Source: Alteribacter populi
GTDB taxonomy: Bacteria; Bacillota; Bacilli; Bacillales; Salisediminibacteriaceae
DNA length: 64,000 bases
Direction: 5' to 3'
Assembly (NCBI RefSeq): GCF_002352765.1
Contig: NZ_KZ293963.1
Location: forward strand, 3,932,559-3,996,558
In this document: piece by piece, positions 52,001 to 61,528 of the stretch
Layout of the letters: every line of letters starts with the position of its first letter
Position numbering within the stretch: position 1 is the stretch's first letter
The notes under the pieces: generated by a model
What the model was told of the DNA's origin: nothing
Seen by the model: only the letters and a program-made list of their open reading frames with translations
Databases searched by the model: none
Program-made: the position numbers and the translations under genes

Positions 52001-52162
52001 TTTAAAACGCTCCTTCAAAGAATATCATACATGGTGTGGAGGTAGCTGTCACCACCCGATGATGTCCAATTCTATGGAAGGTTGTTGAGTTTTACATAAA
52101 AGCTTTGTTACAATTAGATACTGTTACTAACGGTTTTATGATAGAAAGGAGATCCATAGATT

Positions 52163-52354
52163 ATGGGCGGACCTGTTTACGATAAACAAGAACAGATGAA
52201 ATATTTACATCAACGAATTGAACTTTTAATGACAATGCTTGATAACATCGACCCGGAAGAAGCAGGCGTCGAAGATATCGACCGCATTATCGAAATGCTC
52301 GATGAACTCGAAACAAAAGCAAAGCAATACCGTAACCATTGGGACGGTAAATAG
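52163..52354 (+). CDS. SE1561-family small protein
   Basis: 63-residue highly charged, helical protein (MGGPVYDKQEQMKYLHQRIE onward) that matches the SE1561 family of small Firmicute proteins with unknown role. An AAAGGAG site precedes the ATG. The stop is one base before the next start, so it is translated together with the histidine phosphatase gene. Confidence 0.85.
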   Translation: MGGPVYDKQEQMKYLHQRIELLMTMLDNIDPEEAGVEDIDRIIEMLDELETKAKQYRNHWDGK

Positions 52355-52355
52355 A

Positions 52356-52994
52356 ATGATTCTCTATTTGATTAGACATGGACAGTCAGAAGCAAATGTA
52401 AAAGGAATTATTCAAGGTCATGCTGAATTTCCTTTGTCCGAACTGGGGAAAAAGCAGGCAGTACTTGCAGGGGAAGCATTTCGTGATCATCATTTAGATA
52501 TGATTTTTACAAGTGACCTGGAACGGGCGACGAAGACCGCTGAGGCGATTGCTGAATTTCACCCGTTGGATGTTCTTCCATGGGAACAAGTTAGGGAAAT
52601 AGGCTTGGGACCTTTGGAAGGTAAAACGCGTGCAGAGATGAAAATTGAATTTCCTGATTTAGAAACAAAATCTCTTCTCACGTCAGGTATTGAAGGGTCA
52701 GAAACGATAGAAGAAATAACTGCAAGGTGCGCTCATGTCGCAGAACAGCTACGTGCTGCTTATAAAGGGAAGCGTGTCGCGATTGTGTCTCACGGAGGAT
52801 TTATTAGTATTTTTCTTATGTACTTAATTGCCGGGGAAAAGTGGTTCGAGTTGTATCGGCCATTCGTGATCGGTAACACGGGAATTACAAAAGTAGAGTG
52901 GCGCAATGATGGACAAATGAAGTTCCACTATGTCAACCGCGCCGATCATTTGGAGCGCGAGAAAGATTTAAAAAGTTCTACAGTATTATACTAG
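52356..52994 (+). CDS. Histidine phosphatase family protein
   Basis: 212-residue phosphatase of the phosphoglycerate-mutase-like superfamily. The phospho-His motif RHGQSE begins at residue 7, the second Arg is in DLERATKTAEAI, the acid is in EIGLGPLEGKT, and the second His is in VSHGGF. It is more like the cofactor-dependent phosphatases (CobC/PhoE type) than true mutases; substrate unknown. The ATG at 52356 follows directly after the SE1561 gene stop. Several upstream in-frame codons overlap that gene and are rejected. Confidence 0.92.
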   Translation: MILYLIRHGQSEANVKGIIQGHAEFPLSELGKKQAVLAGEAFRDHHLDMIFTSDLERATKTAEAIAEFHPLDVLPWEQVREIGLGPLEGKTRAEMKIEFPDLETKSLLTSGIEGSETIEEITARCAHVAEQLRAAYKGKRVAIVSHGGFISIFLMYLIAGEKWFELYRPFVIGNTGITKVEWRNDGQMKFHYVNRADHLEREKDLKSSTVLY

Positions 52995-53004
52995 AGGATA
53001 TCAT

Positions 53005-53047
53005 CCGCTTTTAACTTGCAAATGCAGGTCGGAAGCGGTTTTTTCTT
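53005..53047 (+). terminator. Terminator of the histidine phosphatase gene
   Basis: CCGCTT near 53009 pairs with AAGCGG near 53034 around a structured loop, followed by TTTTTTC. Confidence 0.75.
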
Positions 53048-53088
53048 TTGGTGTTTGGGGGGCGTTTTGTGGAATCCTCGATATCTGA

Positions 53089-53178
53089 TTGAAAATCGAA
53101 ACTGCTGAAATCTTAAAGAAAGATGCAAAAATTAAAACAAAACTTGCTAAACTTCAGGCAAAAGTTAAAGAGCGCTAG
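53089..53178 (+). pseudogene. Short Lys-rich open frame, possible gene remnant
   Basis: A 29-codon frame from TTG reads MKIETAEILKKDAKIKTKLA and on to VKER before TAG. It has a coding look (regular helix pattern) but no ribosome site and no known family, so it is more likely the 3' remnant of a lost gene than a working gene. Confidence 0.3.
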
Positions 53179-53370
53179 AATAATGACTAAACTCACTAAT
53201 ATTTCAACAAAAACTGCCAATAAGAAACCTTCCATCTCTTATGTTCCTCTTCCTCGACAACGATTCTGATTTTTCTCCACAAATCTGACCATTTGGAAAG
53301 GGTTTCATAGTATAATCGTATGTGTACTAGTATTGAACGAAGATGAACCAACGAATGAGGAGTGTTTACT

Positions 53371-54909
53371 GTGAACGAATTTAGACAAAGTATGTACAAC
53401 CTAATCGTCGAAACATCTACTAATTTGCCCCATGATGTGAGACGGGCGATTAAACGGGCTAAACAAAAAGAAAACGCGGGTACACGTGCAGCTTTATCGT
53501 TATCTACGATTACAGAGAATATCGGAATGGCTGACGATCATGTTCTGCCTATCTGTCAAGATACAGGGATGCTTACCTTTGAAGTGAAAGTTCCGGTCGG
53601 TGCCAATCAATTGACGATGAAAAAAGATATCCACGAAGCTGTGAAACAAGCTACAGCTGACGGAAAGCTCCGTCCGAATTCAGTAGATTCTCTCACGGGA
53701 GAAAATAGCGGAGACAATATCGGAGAAGGTACGCCGATTATCCACTTTGAACAATGGGAAAAAGACGAAATTGATGTTCGCCTCATTATGAAAGGTGGCG
53801 GATGTGAAAATAAAAATATTCAATACAGCTTGCCTGCAGAAATTGAAGGACTTGGCCGAGCAGGACGCGACCTCGATGGCATTCGAAAATGTATTCTTCA
53901 CTCTGTGTACCAAGCTCAAGGTCAAGGTTGTAGTGCCGGCTTTATCGGTGTAGGAATCGGTGGTGACCGCATTTCAAGTTACGCTTTAGCTAAAGCTCAA
54001 CTGTTTCGTGAGGTAGACGATACCAATCCAAACGAAGACCTTCAAGAACTAGAAAATTATGTATTGGAAAAAGCAAATACATTAGGCATAGGTACGATGG
54101 GATTTGGAGGGGAAGCGACGTTACTCGGATGTAAAGTCGATGCAGCTAACCGTTTACCTGCCAGCTTTTTTGTGTCAGTCGCTTACAATTGCTGGGCATT
54201 CAGGAGGCTCGGCGTGAAGCTGAATCCGCAAACAGGCAACATTAATGAATGGCTTTATAAAGACGGAGAGAAGGTTAGCTTTATTGAAGAAGAGGAAGCT
54301 AAAAATTCTCCAGAGCAAGAAGAAAGTCGTGAAGTTGTCCTTGAGGCACCGATAACGGAAGACAAGATTCGTGAGTTGAAAGTAGGTGACGTGGTCGTAA
54401 TTAATGGGATGATGCACACAGGCCGTGACGCGATTCATCATCATTTAATGGATCATGAAGCACCGGTTGATCTTAACGGGCAAGTGATCTATCACTGCGG
54501 ACCGGTTATGCTTAAAGATGGCGATGGAAATTGGCACGTTAAAGCTGCAGGCCCAACAACTAGTATTCGTGAAGAGCCGTATCAAGGTGATATCATGAAA
54601 AAGTTCGGTATTCGTGCTGTGATAGGAAAAGGTGGAATGGGTCCTAAGACGCTGAAAGCCCTTGAAGAACATGGCGGTGTTTATTTAAACGCCATTGGTG
54701 GAGCCGCTCAGTATTATGCTGATTGTATTAAAGGCGTAGAGGGCGTTGACTTAATGGAATTCGGCATTCCTGAAGCGATGTGGCATTTACGTGTAAAAGG
54801 ATTCAAAGCGATTGTCACGATGGACTCTCACGGAAACAGCTTACACGAGCACGTTGAGAAAACGTCATTGGAGCGTTTGTCTCAGTATAAAGAAAAAGTG
54901 TTTGCATAA
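53371..54909 (+). CDS. fumA: Fumarate hydratase, class I
   Basis: 512-residue iron-sulfur hydro-lyase interconverting fumarate and malate. Cluster cysteines are Cys62 in ICQDTGM, Cys145 in GGGCENKN and one in QGCSAGFIG. The N-terminal alpha and C-terminal beta parts are fused, as in E. coli FumA. The GTG at 53371 has GAGGAGTG upstream with good spacing; the GTG at 53362 overlaps the ribosome site. Bacillus species usually have a class II enzyme too. TATAAT at 53311-53316 is a candidate -10. Confidence 0.94.
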   Translation: MNEFRQSMYNLIVETSTNLPHDVRRAIKRAKQKENAGTRAALSLSTITENIGMADDHVLPICQDTGMLTFEVKVPVGANQLTMKKDIHEAVKQATADGKLRPNSVDSLTGENSGDNIGEGTPIIHFEQWEKDEIDVRLIMKGGGCENKNIQYSLPAEIEGLGRAGRDLDGIRKCILHSVYQAQGQGCSAGFIGVGIGGDRISSYALAKAQLFREVDDTNPNEDLQELENYVLEKANTLGIGTMGFGGEATLLGCKVDAANRLPASFFVSVAYNCWAFRRLGVKLNPQTGNINEWLYKDGEKVSFIEEEEAKNSPEQEESREVVLEAPITEDKIRELKVGDVVVINGMMHTGRDAIHHHLMDHEAPVDLNGQVIYHCGPVMLKDGDGNWHVKAAGPTTSIREEPYQGDIMKKFGIRAVIGKGGMGPKTLKALEEHGGVYLNAIGGAAQYYADCIKGVEGVDLMEFGIPEAMWHLRVKGFKAIVTMDSHGNSLHEHVEKTSLERLSQYKEKVFA

Positions 54910-54927
54910 GAAAGAAGGCCCTATCTT

Positions 54928-54966
54928 GAAACAGCCTGACTGCCAAAAGCGGTCAGGCTGTTATTG
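54928..54966 (+). terminator. Terminator of the fumarase gene
   Basis: AACAGCCTGACTGC pairs with GCGGTCAGGCTGTT (54929-54962) around CAAAA; tail is only moderately T-rich. Confidence 0.75.
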
Positions 54967-54995
54967 TGTGCTCCTTAATCTGTTGATTATTCTTA

Positions 54996-55300
54996 CTAAA
55001 AACAACAATCTTTCAGAAATTAGCCTTTATAAAAGATTGTTGCTATTTTTTGAGCGTGACAGCCATTAATGATGGGAAAGGACGCAAATTTTTGCCTTCA
55101 ACTCATCATTTGAGCTGAAAAACGCTCAAAAACAACAAAAAGAGTATTTATTTGAGTAATATATCGGCGCTAGCAGGTGCTTTATCATCTGCTCAAGCAT
55201 GATATCAGCGGAAATCAGCATCTTATCAGCGGAAATAGCTCCGATATCGGCGATTCGACAAATATCGCGCATCAAACTTTACGAAAACAGCCTTATCAAG
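54996..55300. repeat. Composite of 21990-type element ends
   Basis: ACAACAATCTTTCAGAAATTAGCC (about 55000-55025) is a right end; TTATAAAAGATTGTTGCTATTTT follows directly as a left end in inverted order. A long body with GATATCAGCGGAAATCAGC and related TATCAGCGG repeats runs to a second right end CAAACTTTACGAAAACAGCC (55273-55293). No gene is visible between 54910 and 55395. Confidence 0.7.
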
Positions 55301-55395
55301 AAAAACGCCCATTTCAGAAGTCTTCGATGCATGAAAAGGAGCTGTTCGATTTAAACTATATGCATGAAGGTTGAATGTCGGGAAAAAGGAGCCGG

Positions 55396-56205
55396 ATGAA
55401 TGTGAAAAAGAGAGTCGTTCTTTTATCAATCGTGATGCTTTTTGCTATGATAACTGTACTTAGTTCATCTGCTTTTGCATATAACACGCAAGTATATCAT
55501 TGGAATTTTAAACCGAAGGAAAACAATGAACCACCAACGACGGAACCCCATTACGAAGAGCTGCTAACAAAATACGGTGGTTTTTATTTAGGGGACACAT
55601 CAGAAAAAGAAGTGTTTTTAACTTTCGATAACGGATATGAAAATGGCTATACACGTAAAGTGTTGGATGTGTTAGAAGAAAAAGAAGTACCAGCCGCTTT
55701 CTTTGTAACGGGACATTATTTAAACGAGGAGAAAGAGTTGATTAAACGGATGGTGGACGAAGGGCATATTGTTGGGAACCATTCGTTTCATCATCCGAGT
55801 TTGCCAGAAGTTAATAACGAACGTATGGAAAAAGAATTGACCAGTGTAAAAGAGCTTTACACAGAGATTACTGGTGATAAAATTATGAACTATTTGCGTC
55901 CACCTCGAGGCACTTTCAGTGAAAAATCTCTCGCGCTTACTGAGGAACTGGGTTATACGAACGTGTTTTGGTCATTTGCTTATGTCGATTGGGAGATCAA
56001 TAAGCAGAAGGGGTGGAAGTATGCTTACGACTCTATTATGCGCCGAGTCCACCCAGGTGCCATTATGCTGCTACATTCAGTTTCCAGTGACAATGCAGAA
56101 GCACTCCCCAAAGTGATTGACGACCTTCGTTCTCAAGGCTATGAATTCAAAAGCCTGGATGAAATCAGTGTCAAAGATAAAGTTTTCCCTTATAAGCACG
56201 AATGA
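55396..56205 (+). CDS. pdaA: Delta-lactam-forming polysaccharide deacetylase PdaA
   Basis: 269-residue exported NodB-domain deacetylase. Signal peptide is about 1-28 (hydrophobic core after KKRVV, SAFA cleavage region). The NodB domain has the metal motif TFDNGYENGYT, where PdaA proteins characteristically have Asn for the usual second Asp, the HSFHHPS pair, and RPPRGTFS. PdaA deacetylates muramic acid in spore cortex peptidoglycan, so this gene marks a spore former. The ATG at 55396 is close to AAGGAG; a GTG two codons later is the alternative. Confidence 0.93.
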   Translation: MNVKKRVVLLSIVMLFAMITVLSSSAFAYNTQVYHWNFKPKENNEPPTTEPHYEELLTKYGGFYLGDTSEKEVFLTFDNGYENGYTRKVLDVLEEKEVPAAFFVTGHYLNEEKELIKRMVDEGHIVGNHSFHHPSLPEVNNERMEKELTSVKELYTEITGDKIMNYLRPPRGTFSEKSLALTEELGYTNVFWSFAYVDWEINKQKGWKYAYDSIMRRVHPGAIMLLHSVSSDNAEALPKVIDDLRSQGYEFKSLDEISVKDKVFPYKHE

Positions 56206-56212
56206 ATGTGAA

Positions 56213-56239
56213 AGGGGTCAGGCACTGTGCCTGACCCCT
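56213..56239. repeat. 27-bp palindrome of the GGGGTCAGGCAC family
   Basis: AGGGGTCAGGCAC-T-GTGCCTGACCCCT is perfectly symmetrical around 56226 and shares its core with the 52-bp palindrome at 4137-4188. It lies eight bases after the pdaA stop and may also help end that transcript. Confidence 0.85.
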
Positions 56240-56291
56240 ATGTAGGTAATGTGTCATGGTAAGGACTAGAAAAGATCCCAATTCTTACTTT

Positions 56292-56657
56292 TTAATGAGA
56301 AAATGCGATTTCAGATAAACCAGCAGCAACTTCTTCTAATGTCGATACATCAGTTACGTCAAAAGCAATCGCTTCTTTGCTGCGAACGATAAGAACACCT
56401 AACGTTTTTTGATTTGCATCTTCAATTGGAAATTTCAATTCCGCGTTTGTTTCCCATTTAAAATCAGATTCTTCGTCGGAAGCTGCCATTAATTTTACAT
56501 CTTCCTCATTTTCCACAAAGTAAATGCCTGACCAATCAATATAAGGCACCTCTTCTACAAGGCTGTCAACGGTCTTGTTTAAAACTTCCGTTAAATTTTT
56601 TCTTTGATAAATGTCGGCCATAATTTGTAATGAAGCCACGTCTGTTGCGATAGACAC
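56292..56657 (-). CDS. GAF-domain-like small protein
   Basis: 121-residue protein whose pattern (DIYQRKNLTEVLNKTV, YIDWSGIYFVENEEDVKL, FPIEDANQKTLGVLIVRS, STLEEVAAGLSEI) matches a single GAF domain. It lacks the cysteines of the free-methionine-sulfoxide reductase GAF group, so a sensory or ligand-binding role is more likely. The GTG at 56657 has AGGGAG nine bases upstream; the in-frame ATG at 56675 has no site. Monocistronic. Confidence 0.8.
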   Translation of the reverse strand: MSIATDVASLQIMADIYQRKNLTEVLNKTVDSLVEEVPYIDWSGIYFVENEEDVKLMAASDEESDFKWETNAELKFPIEDANQKTLGVLIVRSKEAIAFDVTDVSTLEEVAAGLSEIAFSH

Positions 56658-56787
56658 TCGTAATCTCTCCCTCATCTGTTAATCTCACAATCGAGTGTAT
56701 CAAACATTTACCCAAAAGCGGGTTGGCAAGTTAAGGAAGTAGCCCGGATGTGGTATCATTTATTGTACAATGAAAGGCGGTGCGACA

Positions 56788-57663
56788 ATGAACTCATCGA
56801 TTCAGTTACAAGGACCATATAATTTTGACCACGCATTGAAAAGATTGGAAACCGACCCATTGAATGTTGTTAATCAAACTAAACGAGAAGTAAAAATCCC
56901 ACTGATTGTAAACGAGACATCTGTTGTAGTGGATGTTCAAGCGACGGGAACAACGGAGCACCCGTCATTTGATCTTAGCATCTCAAGCTCAGTAGATAAG
57001 AAAGCAGTTCTTACGAGGCTATATGAAGTGATGCACTTTGATGTACCGTTAAAGAACGTTGCAAACCACTTTAAAGCTATGGATCTTTACCCTTTAATTC
57101 GAGAGAGTTATGGCATTCCTTTTATTACTGATTTCCAACTTTATGGCTGTTTAATGAAAACGATCATTCACCAACAGTTGAATATGAAATTTGGAATTAC
57201 GTTAACCGAGCGATTTGTTAAAAGCTTCGGTGAAAACATTCACGGTGTCCCCTTTTTTCCAAAGCCTGAAACAGTGGGGCAATTACATGTTGACGAGCTT
57301 AGAAAACTCCAATTTAGCCAAAGAAAAGCAGAATATGTGATTGATACTTCGCAAATGATTGCTGAAGGAAAACTCAATTTCACGGAAATTAAACGAAAAT
57401 CGGATGACGAAATTATTGAAGAACTTACGAAGATACGGGGAATTGGCCGTTGGACGGCAGAAAACTTCATGATGTTTGGGCTAGGCAGACTCGATCTGTT
57501 TCCCAAGCAAGACATCGGTGTGCAAAATGCATTGAAGCGCTTTTATCAGCTTGAAAAAAAGCCTTCATTTGAGTTTATGGAAAAAATAGCGGGAGATTGG
57601 AGCCCATACAGAAGCTATGCAACGCTTTATTTGTGGAATAGTTTAGAGAACGGAACGGTTTAA
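56788..57663 (+). CDS. AlkA-type DNA-3-methyladenine glycosylase
   Basis: 291-residue base-excision repair enzyme that removes alkylated bases. The helix-hairpin-helix-GPD motif is IRGIGRWTAENFMM with catalytic Asp242 in FPKQDIGVQ. The N-terminal region (about 1-100) has the beta-rich AlkA domain. No C-terminal iron-sulfur cysteines. The ATG at 56788 follows AAAGGCGGTG. It is followed 14 bases later by the rRNA methylase gene, as in the B. subtilis yfjP-yfjO neighbourhood, so they are probably co-transcribed. Confidence 0.93.
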   Translation: MNSSIQLQGPYNFDHALKRLETDPLNVVNQTKREVKIPLIVNETSVVVDVQATGTTEHPSFDLSISSSVDKKAVLTRLYEVMHFDVPLKNVANHFKAMDLYPLIRESYGIPFITDFQLYGCLMKTIIHQQLNMKFGITLTERFVKSFGENIHGVPFFPKPETVGQLHVDELRKLQFSQRKAEYVIDTSQMIAEGKLNFTEIKRKSDDEIIEELTKIRGIGRWTAENFMMFGLGRLDLFPKQDIGVQNALKRFYQLEKKPSFEFMEKIAGDWSPYRSYATLYLWNSLENGTV

Positions 57664-57677
57664 CTGGAGGATAAAAA

Positions 57678-59081
57678 ATGGAAAAACAACGTAAAAAACA
57701 AACAGAATTGAAGATGAAAGTAGGGCAACGCTTTCCCCTTACAATCAAGCGGTTAGGTATTGATGGAGAAGGTGTCGGCTACTATAAACGGCAAGTCGTT
57801 TTCGTTCGCGGAGCGCTTCCTGGAGAAGAGGTTGTTTGTGAAGTGACAAAGCTGCACCGGAAGTTTGCTGAGGGGAAAATAAGAAAAATCCGAAAGGCCT
57901 CTCCTCACCGAACAGAAGCGCCATGTCCGGTTTACGATAAATGTGGCGGCTGTCAGCTTCTTCACTTAACGTATGAAGGACAGCTTAAAGAAAAGAAAGA
58001 TATTGTTAGACAAGCTTTTGAACGCTACACGAAGCTTAATCTCGACAAAGTTAAATTTGCTGACACGGTAGGGATGGAAGAGCCGTGGCGGTATCGAAAT
58101 AAAAGCCAAATGCAAGTAGGAAACGCGGATGACAAGCTCATTACTGGCTTATTTCAAACCGGTAGTCACCGCTTAATTGATATTCCAGAGTGTATCGTAC
58201 AACATCCGAAAACCGATGAAGTAACACGTACGGTAAAAGAAATTCTCGAAAGCTTGAACATCTCTGCTTACAATGAAAAGAAGCGAAAAGGTACGGTCCG
58301 TACGATTGTCACACGTGTTGGCTTTGAAACAGGTGAGGTTCAACTTGTGTTAGTGACAGCCACACGAGATTTTCCAAAGCGTGACCTCTTCGTAGAAAAA
58401 ATAAACGAACGCCTTCCGTTCATCGAATCAATCGTCCAAAACATTAACCCGAAGAAGACTTCGATGATTTTTGGAGAAGAAACGATCGTGCTTGATGGTA
58501 AAGAAAAAATTCGTGAAACGTTAGGAGAGTTAAGCTTTAACCTTTCTGCACAAGCGTTTTTCCAATTGAACCCCGCACAGACGAATAAGCTTTATGACCT
58601 TGCAAAAGAAGCAGCGCAACTCACCGGAAACGAGCGTGTAGTTGACGCCTACTGTGGAGTCGGGACGATCGGTCTTTGGTTAGCAGATGAGGCGAAAGAA
58701 TTAAGAGGAATGGATGTCGTCAAAGCATCGATTGACGATGCCCGTAATAATGCGGAGCAGCTCGGGTTCACAAATGCGATCTTTGAAACAGGGAAAGCAG
58801 AAGAATGGCTTCCGAAATGGGTGAAAGAGGGATGGAAGCCAGACGTCATTGTCGTCGACCCGCCACGAAGCGGATTGGATGAATCGCTCATTAACACGAT
58901 TGCACGCGTGAAACCAAAGCGTATCGTATACGTTTCCTGCAACCCGTCAACACTAGCGAAAAATACAAATGATCTTCTTAAAGCCGGCTACCAGCTGGAG
59001 CAATTACAACCGGTGGATATGTTTCCGCATACGGCACATGTGGAGTGTGTGGCGCAGTTAGTTTTACGTGATAAAAATTAA
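57678..59081 (+). CDS. rlmD: 23S rRNA (uracil-C5)-methyltransferase RlmD/RlmCD type
   Basis: 467-residue S-adenosylmethionine-dependent RNA methylase for uracil C5 of 23S rRNA. A TRAM RNA-binding domain (about 15-73) is followed by a CPVYDKCGGC cluster (Cys83, Cys89, Cys92) with a fourth Cys in IPECIVQHP. The methylase core has NLSAQAFFQLNP, VVDAYCGVGTIGLWLA (SAM motif), VVVDPPRSGLD and the catalytic Cys in VSCNPSTLAKN. The ATG follows TGGAGGA. In Bacillus one such enzyme handles both U747 and U1939. Confidence 0.94.
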   Translation: MEKQRKKQTELKMKVGQRFPLTIKRLGIDGEGVGYYKRQVVFVRGALPGEEVVCEVTKLHRKFAEGKIRKIRKASPHRTEAPCPVYDKCGGCQLLHLTYEGQLKEKKDIVRQAFERYTKLNLDKVKFADTVGMEEPWRYRNKSQMQVGNADDKLITGLFQTGSHRLIDIPECIVQHPKTDEVTRTVKEILESLNISAYNEKKRKGTVRTIVTRVGFETGEVQLVLVTATRDFPKRDLFVEKINERLPFIESIVQNINPKKTSMIFGEETIVLDGKEKIRETLGELSFNLSAQAFFQLNPAQTNKLYDLAKEAAQLTGNERVVDAYCGVGTIGLWLADEAKELRGMDVVKASIDDARNNAEQLGFTNAIFETGKAEEWLPKWVKEGWKPDVIVVDPPRSGLDESLINTIARVKPKRIVYVSCNPSTLAKNTNDLLKAGYQLEQLQPVDMFPHTAHVECVAQLVLRDKN

Positions 59082-59118
59082 TCGAATAGGATTGAAGCGA
59101 ACGTCGAGGTAATGAACA

Positions 59119-59253
59119 ATGATTGAAAAATTACTGAAAAGGCACTTGCTTACGAGAAAAATACTCGAATCTCAGTTCCCACATACGATTGGTTATCTTT
59201 TTGCTGAATGGACTTGCCAAGCAGAATCAGATATTGCAGATAACATGAGTTAA
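59119..59253 (+). CDS. Possible 44-residue protein
   Basis: A frame of 44 codons (MIEKLLKRHLLTRKILESQF and on) starts behind GAGGTAATGAACA, a fair ribosome site. No family is recognised. It might be a real small gene or the start of a truncated one, since the downstream DNA to 59340 shows no gene. Confidence 0.35.
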   Translation: MIEKLLKRHLLTRKILESQFPHTIGYLFAEWTCQAESDIADNMS

Positions 59254-59375
59254 GCTGTTTGTTTCATTAACGGGTGTGTTAATTTATAAGAAGGGTTATC
59301 GTTCTTTTGTGGAATTAATTGAACGAGCAGTTTAGTCCTCATACAATTATGAGTAAAAACAAGGGGGAACCTAAT

Positions 59376-59942
59376 ATGACAAAGAGAAATAAGGAATTGT
59401 CACTAGAACAACGTGAAGAACTACTCATAACTTTGAAAGCCCGTTTTGAGAAAAGCATGAACCGACATAAAGGTCTTGAATGGGCTAAAGTACAAGCCAA
59501 GCTAGAAGCTAATTCTGAAAAACTGTGGTCGCTTAATGAAATGGAAGGGACTGGCGGTGAACCGGATGTTGTTGGCTATGATAAAAATACGGGCGAATAT
59601 ATTTTTTATGATTGTTCAGCGGAAAGCCCTAAAGGTCGCAGAAGTGTTTGTTACGACCGTGAAGCACTGGAGTCAAGGAAAAAATACAAACCAGAAAATA
59701 ACGTAATTGATATGGCAACTGCCATGGGCATTGAACTTTTAACGGAAGAACAATACCGGGAGCTGCAGAAACTTGAAAATTTCGATATGAAAACGTCGAG
59801 CTGGGTGCAAACACCTGCTAATATTAGAAAACTTGGCGGGGCTATCTTTTGTGATCGCCGCTACGAAACTGTCTTTGTGTACCACAATGGAGCAGAATCC
59901 TACTATGCTGCAAGGGGTTTTCGAGGCTCGCTAAAGGTCTAA
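59376..59942 (+). CDS. DUF4256-family protein
   Basis: 188-residue cytosolic protein matching DUF4256: LEWAKVQAKLEANSEKLWSL, EGTGGEPDVVG, FYDCSAESPKGRRSVCYDRE and LTEEQYRELQKL. No function is known. It keeps two cysteines (in FYDCSAE and SVCYD). The ATG at 59376 follows AAGGGGGAA; nineteen upstream codons have no site. Monocistronic with its own terminator. Confidence 0.9.
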   Translation: MTKRNKELSLEQREELLITLKARFEKSMNRHKGLEWAKVQAKLEANSEKLWSLNEMEGTGGEPDVVGYDKNTGEYIFYDCSAESPKGRRSVCYDREALESRKKYKPENNVIDMATAMGIELLTEEQYRELQKLENFDMKTSSWVQTPANIRKLGGAIFCDRRYETVFVYHNGAESYYAARGFRGSLKV

Positions 59943-59977
59943 ATTTTGAGGAAGCAAAGGCGGTTCTTCTGCTGCTT

Positions 59978-60014
59978 GGTGACCCGCGATGACGCTACAT
60001 CGCGGGTTGTTTAC
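59978..60014. terminator. Terminator between convergent genes
   Basis: GACCCGCGATG pairs with CATCGCGGGTT (59981-60008) around ACGCTA, followed by GTTT. It separates the DUF4256 gene and the minus-strand xylosidase. Confidence 0.75.
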
Positions 60015-60022
60015 ACTTTACA

Positions 60023-61528
60023 TTAATAAGAAGTTAAAAGAGTATCATCTAATCCGTCATACGTATGAGATTCGTCAGTTATAGGGAGAATTTCAAGGAG
60101 TGTCACTTCGTTTTTTGTTAGTGAAATATCTAAGTTTATAAAGCCATTCCTAGTCTCAAGTCTGTTTGTTGTATGTTTTGGCTTTGCTGAATTCCTCATG
60201 ATCTCTACTAGTTGTTTACTTGGAAACCTTGGTCTGCCCATCTTTTTCCACACGCCCCACGGATTTGCGTGATTTTCATCGACTGATTCACGATTGGTAA
60301 ATACGTAGTCCGAATCAAAAGGAATTTCAAATGAAATTTCTTTGCTTTTTTCCGTTACCTTGTCTGTTACAAGGTTCCAGGCAACGAGAGTGATCGTCCC
60401 ATCATCCTTTTGTGTAACGACAAGATCATTATCTCGGTATAGAACAGCATTCCCAAGTCTGTTGAAAAACGCAAATAAATGGTACGTAGGTTTAGGTATG
60501 CTGTTTAACGCAACTAGGCCAAATCCTCCATGAAATTGGGAACGTGGAATGTCAAATTCTTCAAAGACATCACTGAACGTCCAATAGGAGAAGGAATCGA
60601 CATAATCTCCGCCTTCACTTAAAATTCTCGCGAGGTAGGCAGCATTTAACGGTGTGTCATGAATCGGATTGATCGGGCTGTATGATGTATTGTATTCAGT
60701 AATATGAAACGGCAAGTGTGGGAAGTCGGACGAATCAATTCTTTCTCTTCCTATTTTAAATTGATCTAACATATTACTATTTTCATATAAATCTTGATAG
60801 TAAAATTCTGAGGTTTTTTTCTTTGGAGCTTCTGATGTATAGGCATGTCTGCTGACAAAATCGACAGGGACGTTTTCTTGTTTACAGAAATAGAGGAAAT
60901 CAGTAATCCACTCATCCGAACCTCCGCAAATCGCGGGTCCTCCCACTTGCAATTCAGGGTTAACGTCCTTGACTGCATTCGCAGTGACTTTATAAATTTT
61001 AAAATATTCCTCTTTATCAGCGTTTTTCCAAAAATTTCCTAAGTTCGGTTCATTCCACACTTCAAATGGCCATTGTATAACTTCTTCTAATCCATACCGG
61101 TCGATAAAGTGTTGTACCGTAGTGGTAATGAGATTCCGCCACTTATTATAGTTAGCTGGAGGCGTAATATTTCCTTCCCAGTAAAAAATCGTTTGTTCTC
61201 CTGAAGCTAGCGCTTTAGGCATAAAACCAAATTCTACAAAAGGACGAAGGTTCATTTCAAGAAAGGAATCAAAGATGCGATCGATGTAAGTAAAATTATA
61301 AAAAGGTTTTATTCCTTCGGGTGTATCTACTTCCTTATAAATACCAATATCTTCATGAAACAGTCCATGTCCACGGATATACTTAAAATTTATGTTTTCT
61401 TGGACCAGTGTTAAATGATCTAAATATTCTTTCTGAAGTGCAAGACCTAATCTTCCGGTTCCAATACAATGCTTCCATTTGTCGTCTAAAGTCGAGACAG
61501 GATTTTGGGTTATCCGAACTTTACTCAT
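60023..61528 (-). CDS. xynB: GH39 beta-xylosidase
   Basis: 501-residue glycoside hydrolase of family 39 that trims xylose from xylo-oligosaccharides. The acid/base is Glu160 in WNEPN and the nucleophile is Glu278 in HITEYN, close to the published positions in the Thermoanaerobacterium enzyme (160 and 277). No signal peptide, so it acts inside the cell on imported oligosaccharides. AGGAGG precedes the ATG. It is divergent from an AraC regulator and near an ABC permease, which together form a likely xylo-oligosaccharide locus. Confidence 0.93.
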   Translation of the reverse strand: MSKVRITQNPVSTLDDKWKHCIGTGRLGLALQKEYLDHLTLVQENINFKYIRGHGLFHEDIGIYKEVDTPEGIKPFYNFTYIDRIFDSFLEMNLRPFVEFGFMPKALASGEQTIFYWEGNITPPANYNKWRNLITTTVQHFIDRYGLEEVIQWPFEVWNEPNLGNFWKNADKEEYFKIYKVTANAVKDVNPELQVGGPAICGGSDEWITDFLYFCKQENVPVDFVSRHAYTSEAPKKKTSEFYYQDLYENSNMLDQFKIGRERIDSSDFPHLPFHITEYNTSYSPINPIHDTPLNAAYLARILSEGGDYVDSFSYWTFSDVFEEFDIPRSQFHGGFGLVALNSIPKPTYHLFAFFNRLGNAVLYRDNDLVVTQKDDGTITLVAWNLVTDKVTEKSKEISFEIPFDSDYVFTNRESVDENHANPWGVWKKMGRPRFPSKQLVEIMRNSAKPKHTTNRLETRNGFINLDISLTKNEVTLLEILPITDESHTYDGLDDTLLTSY

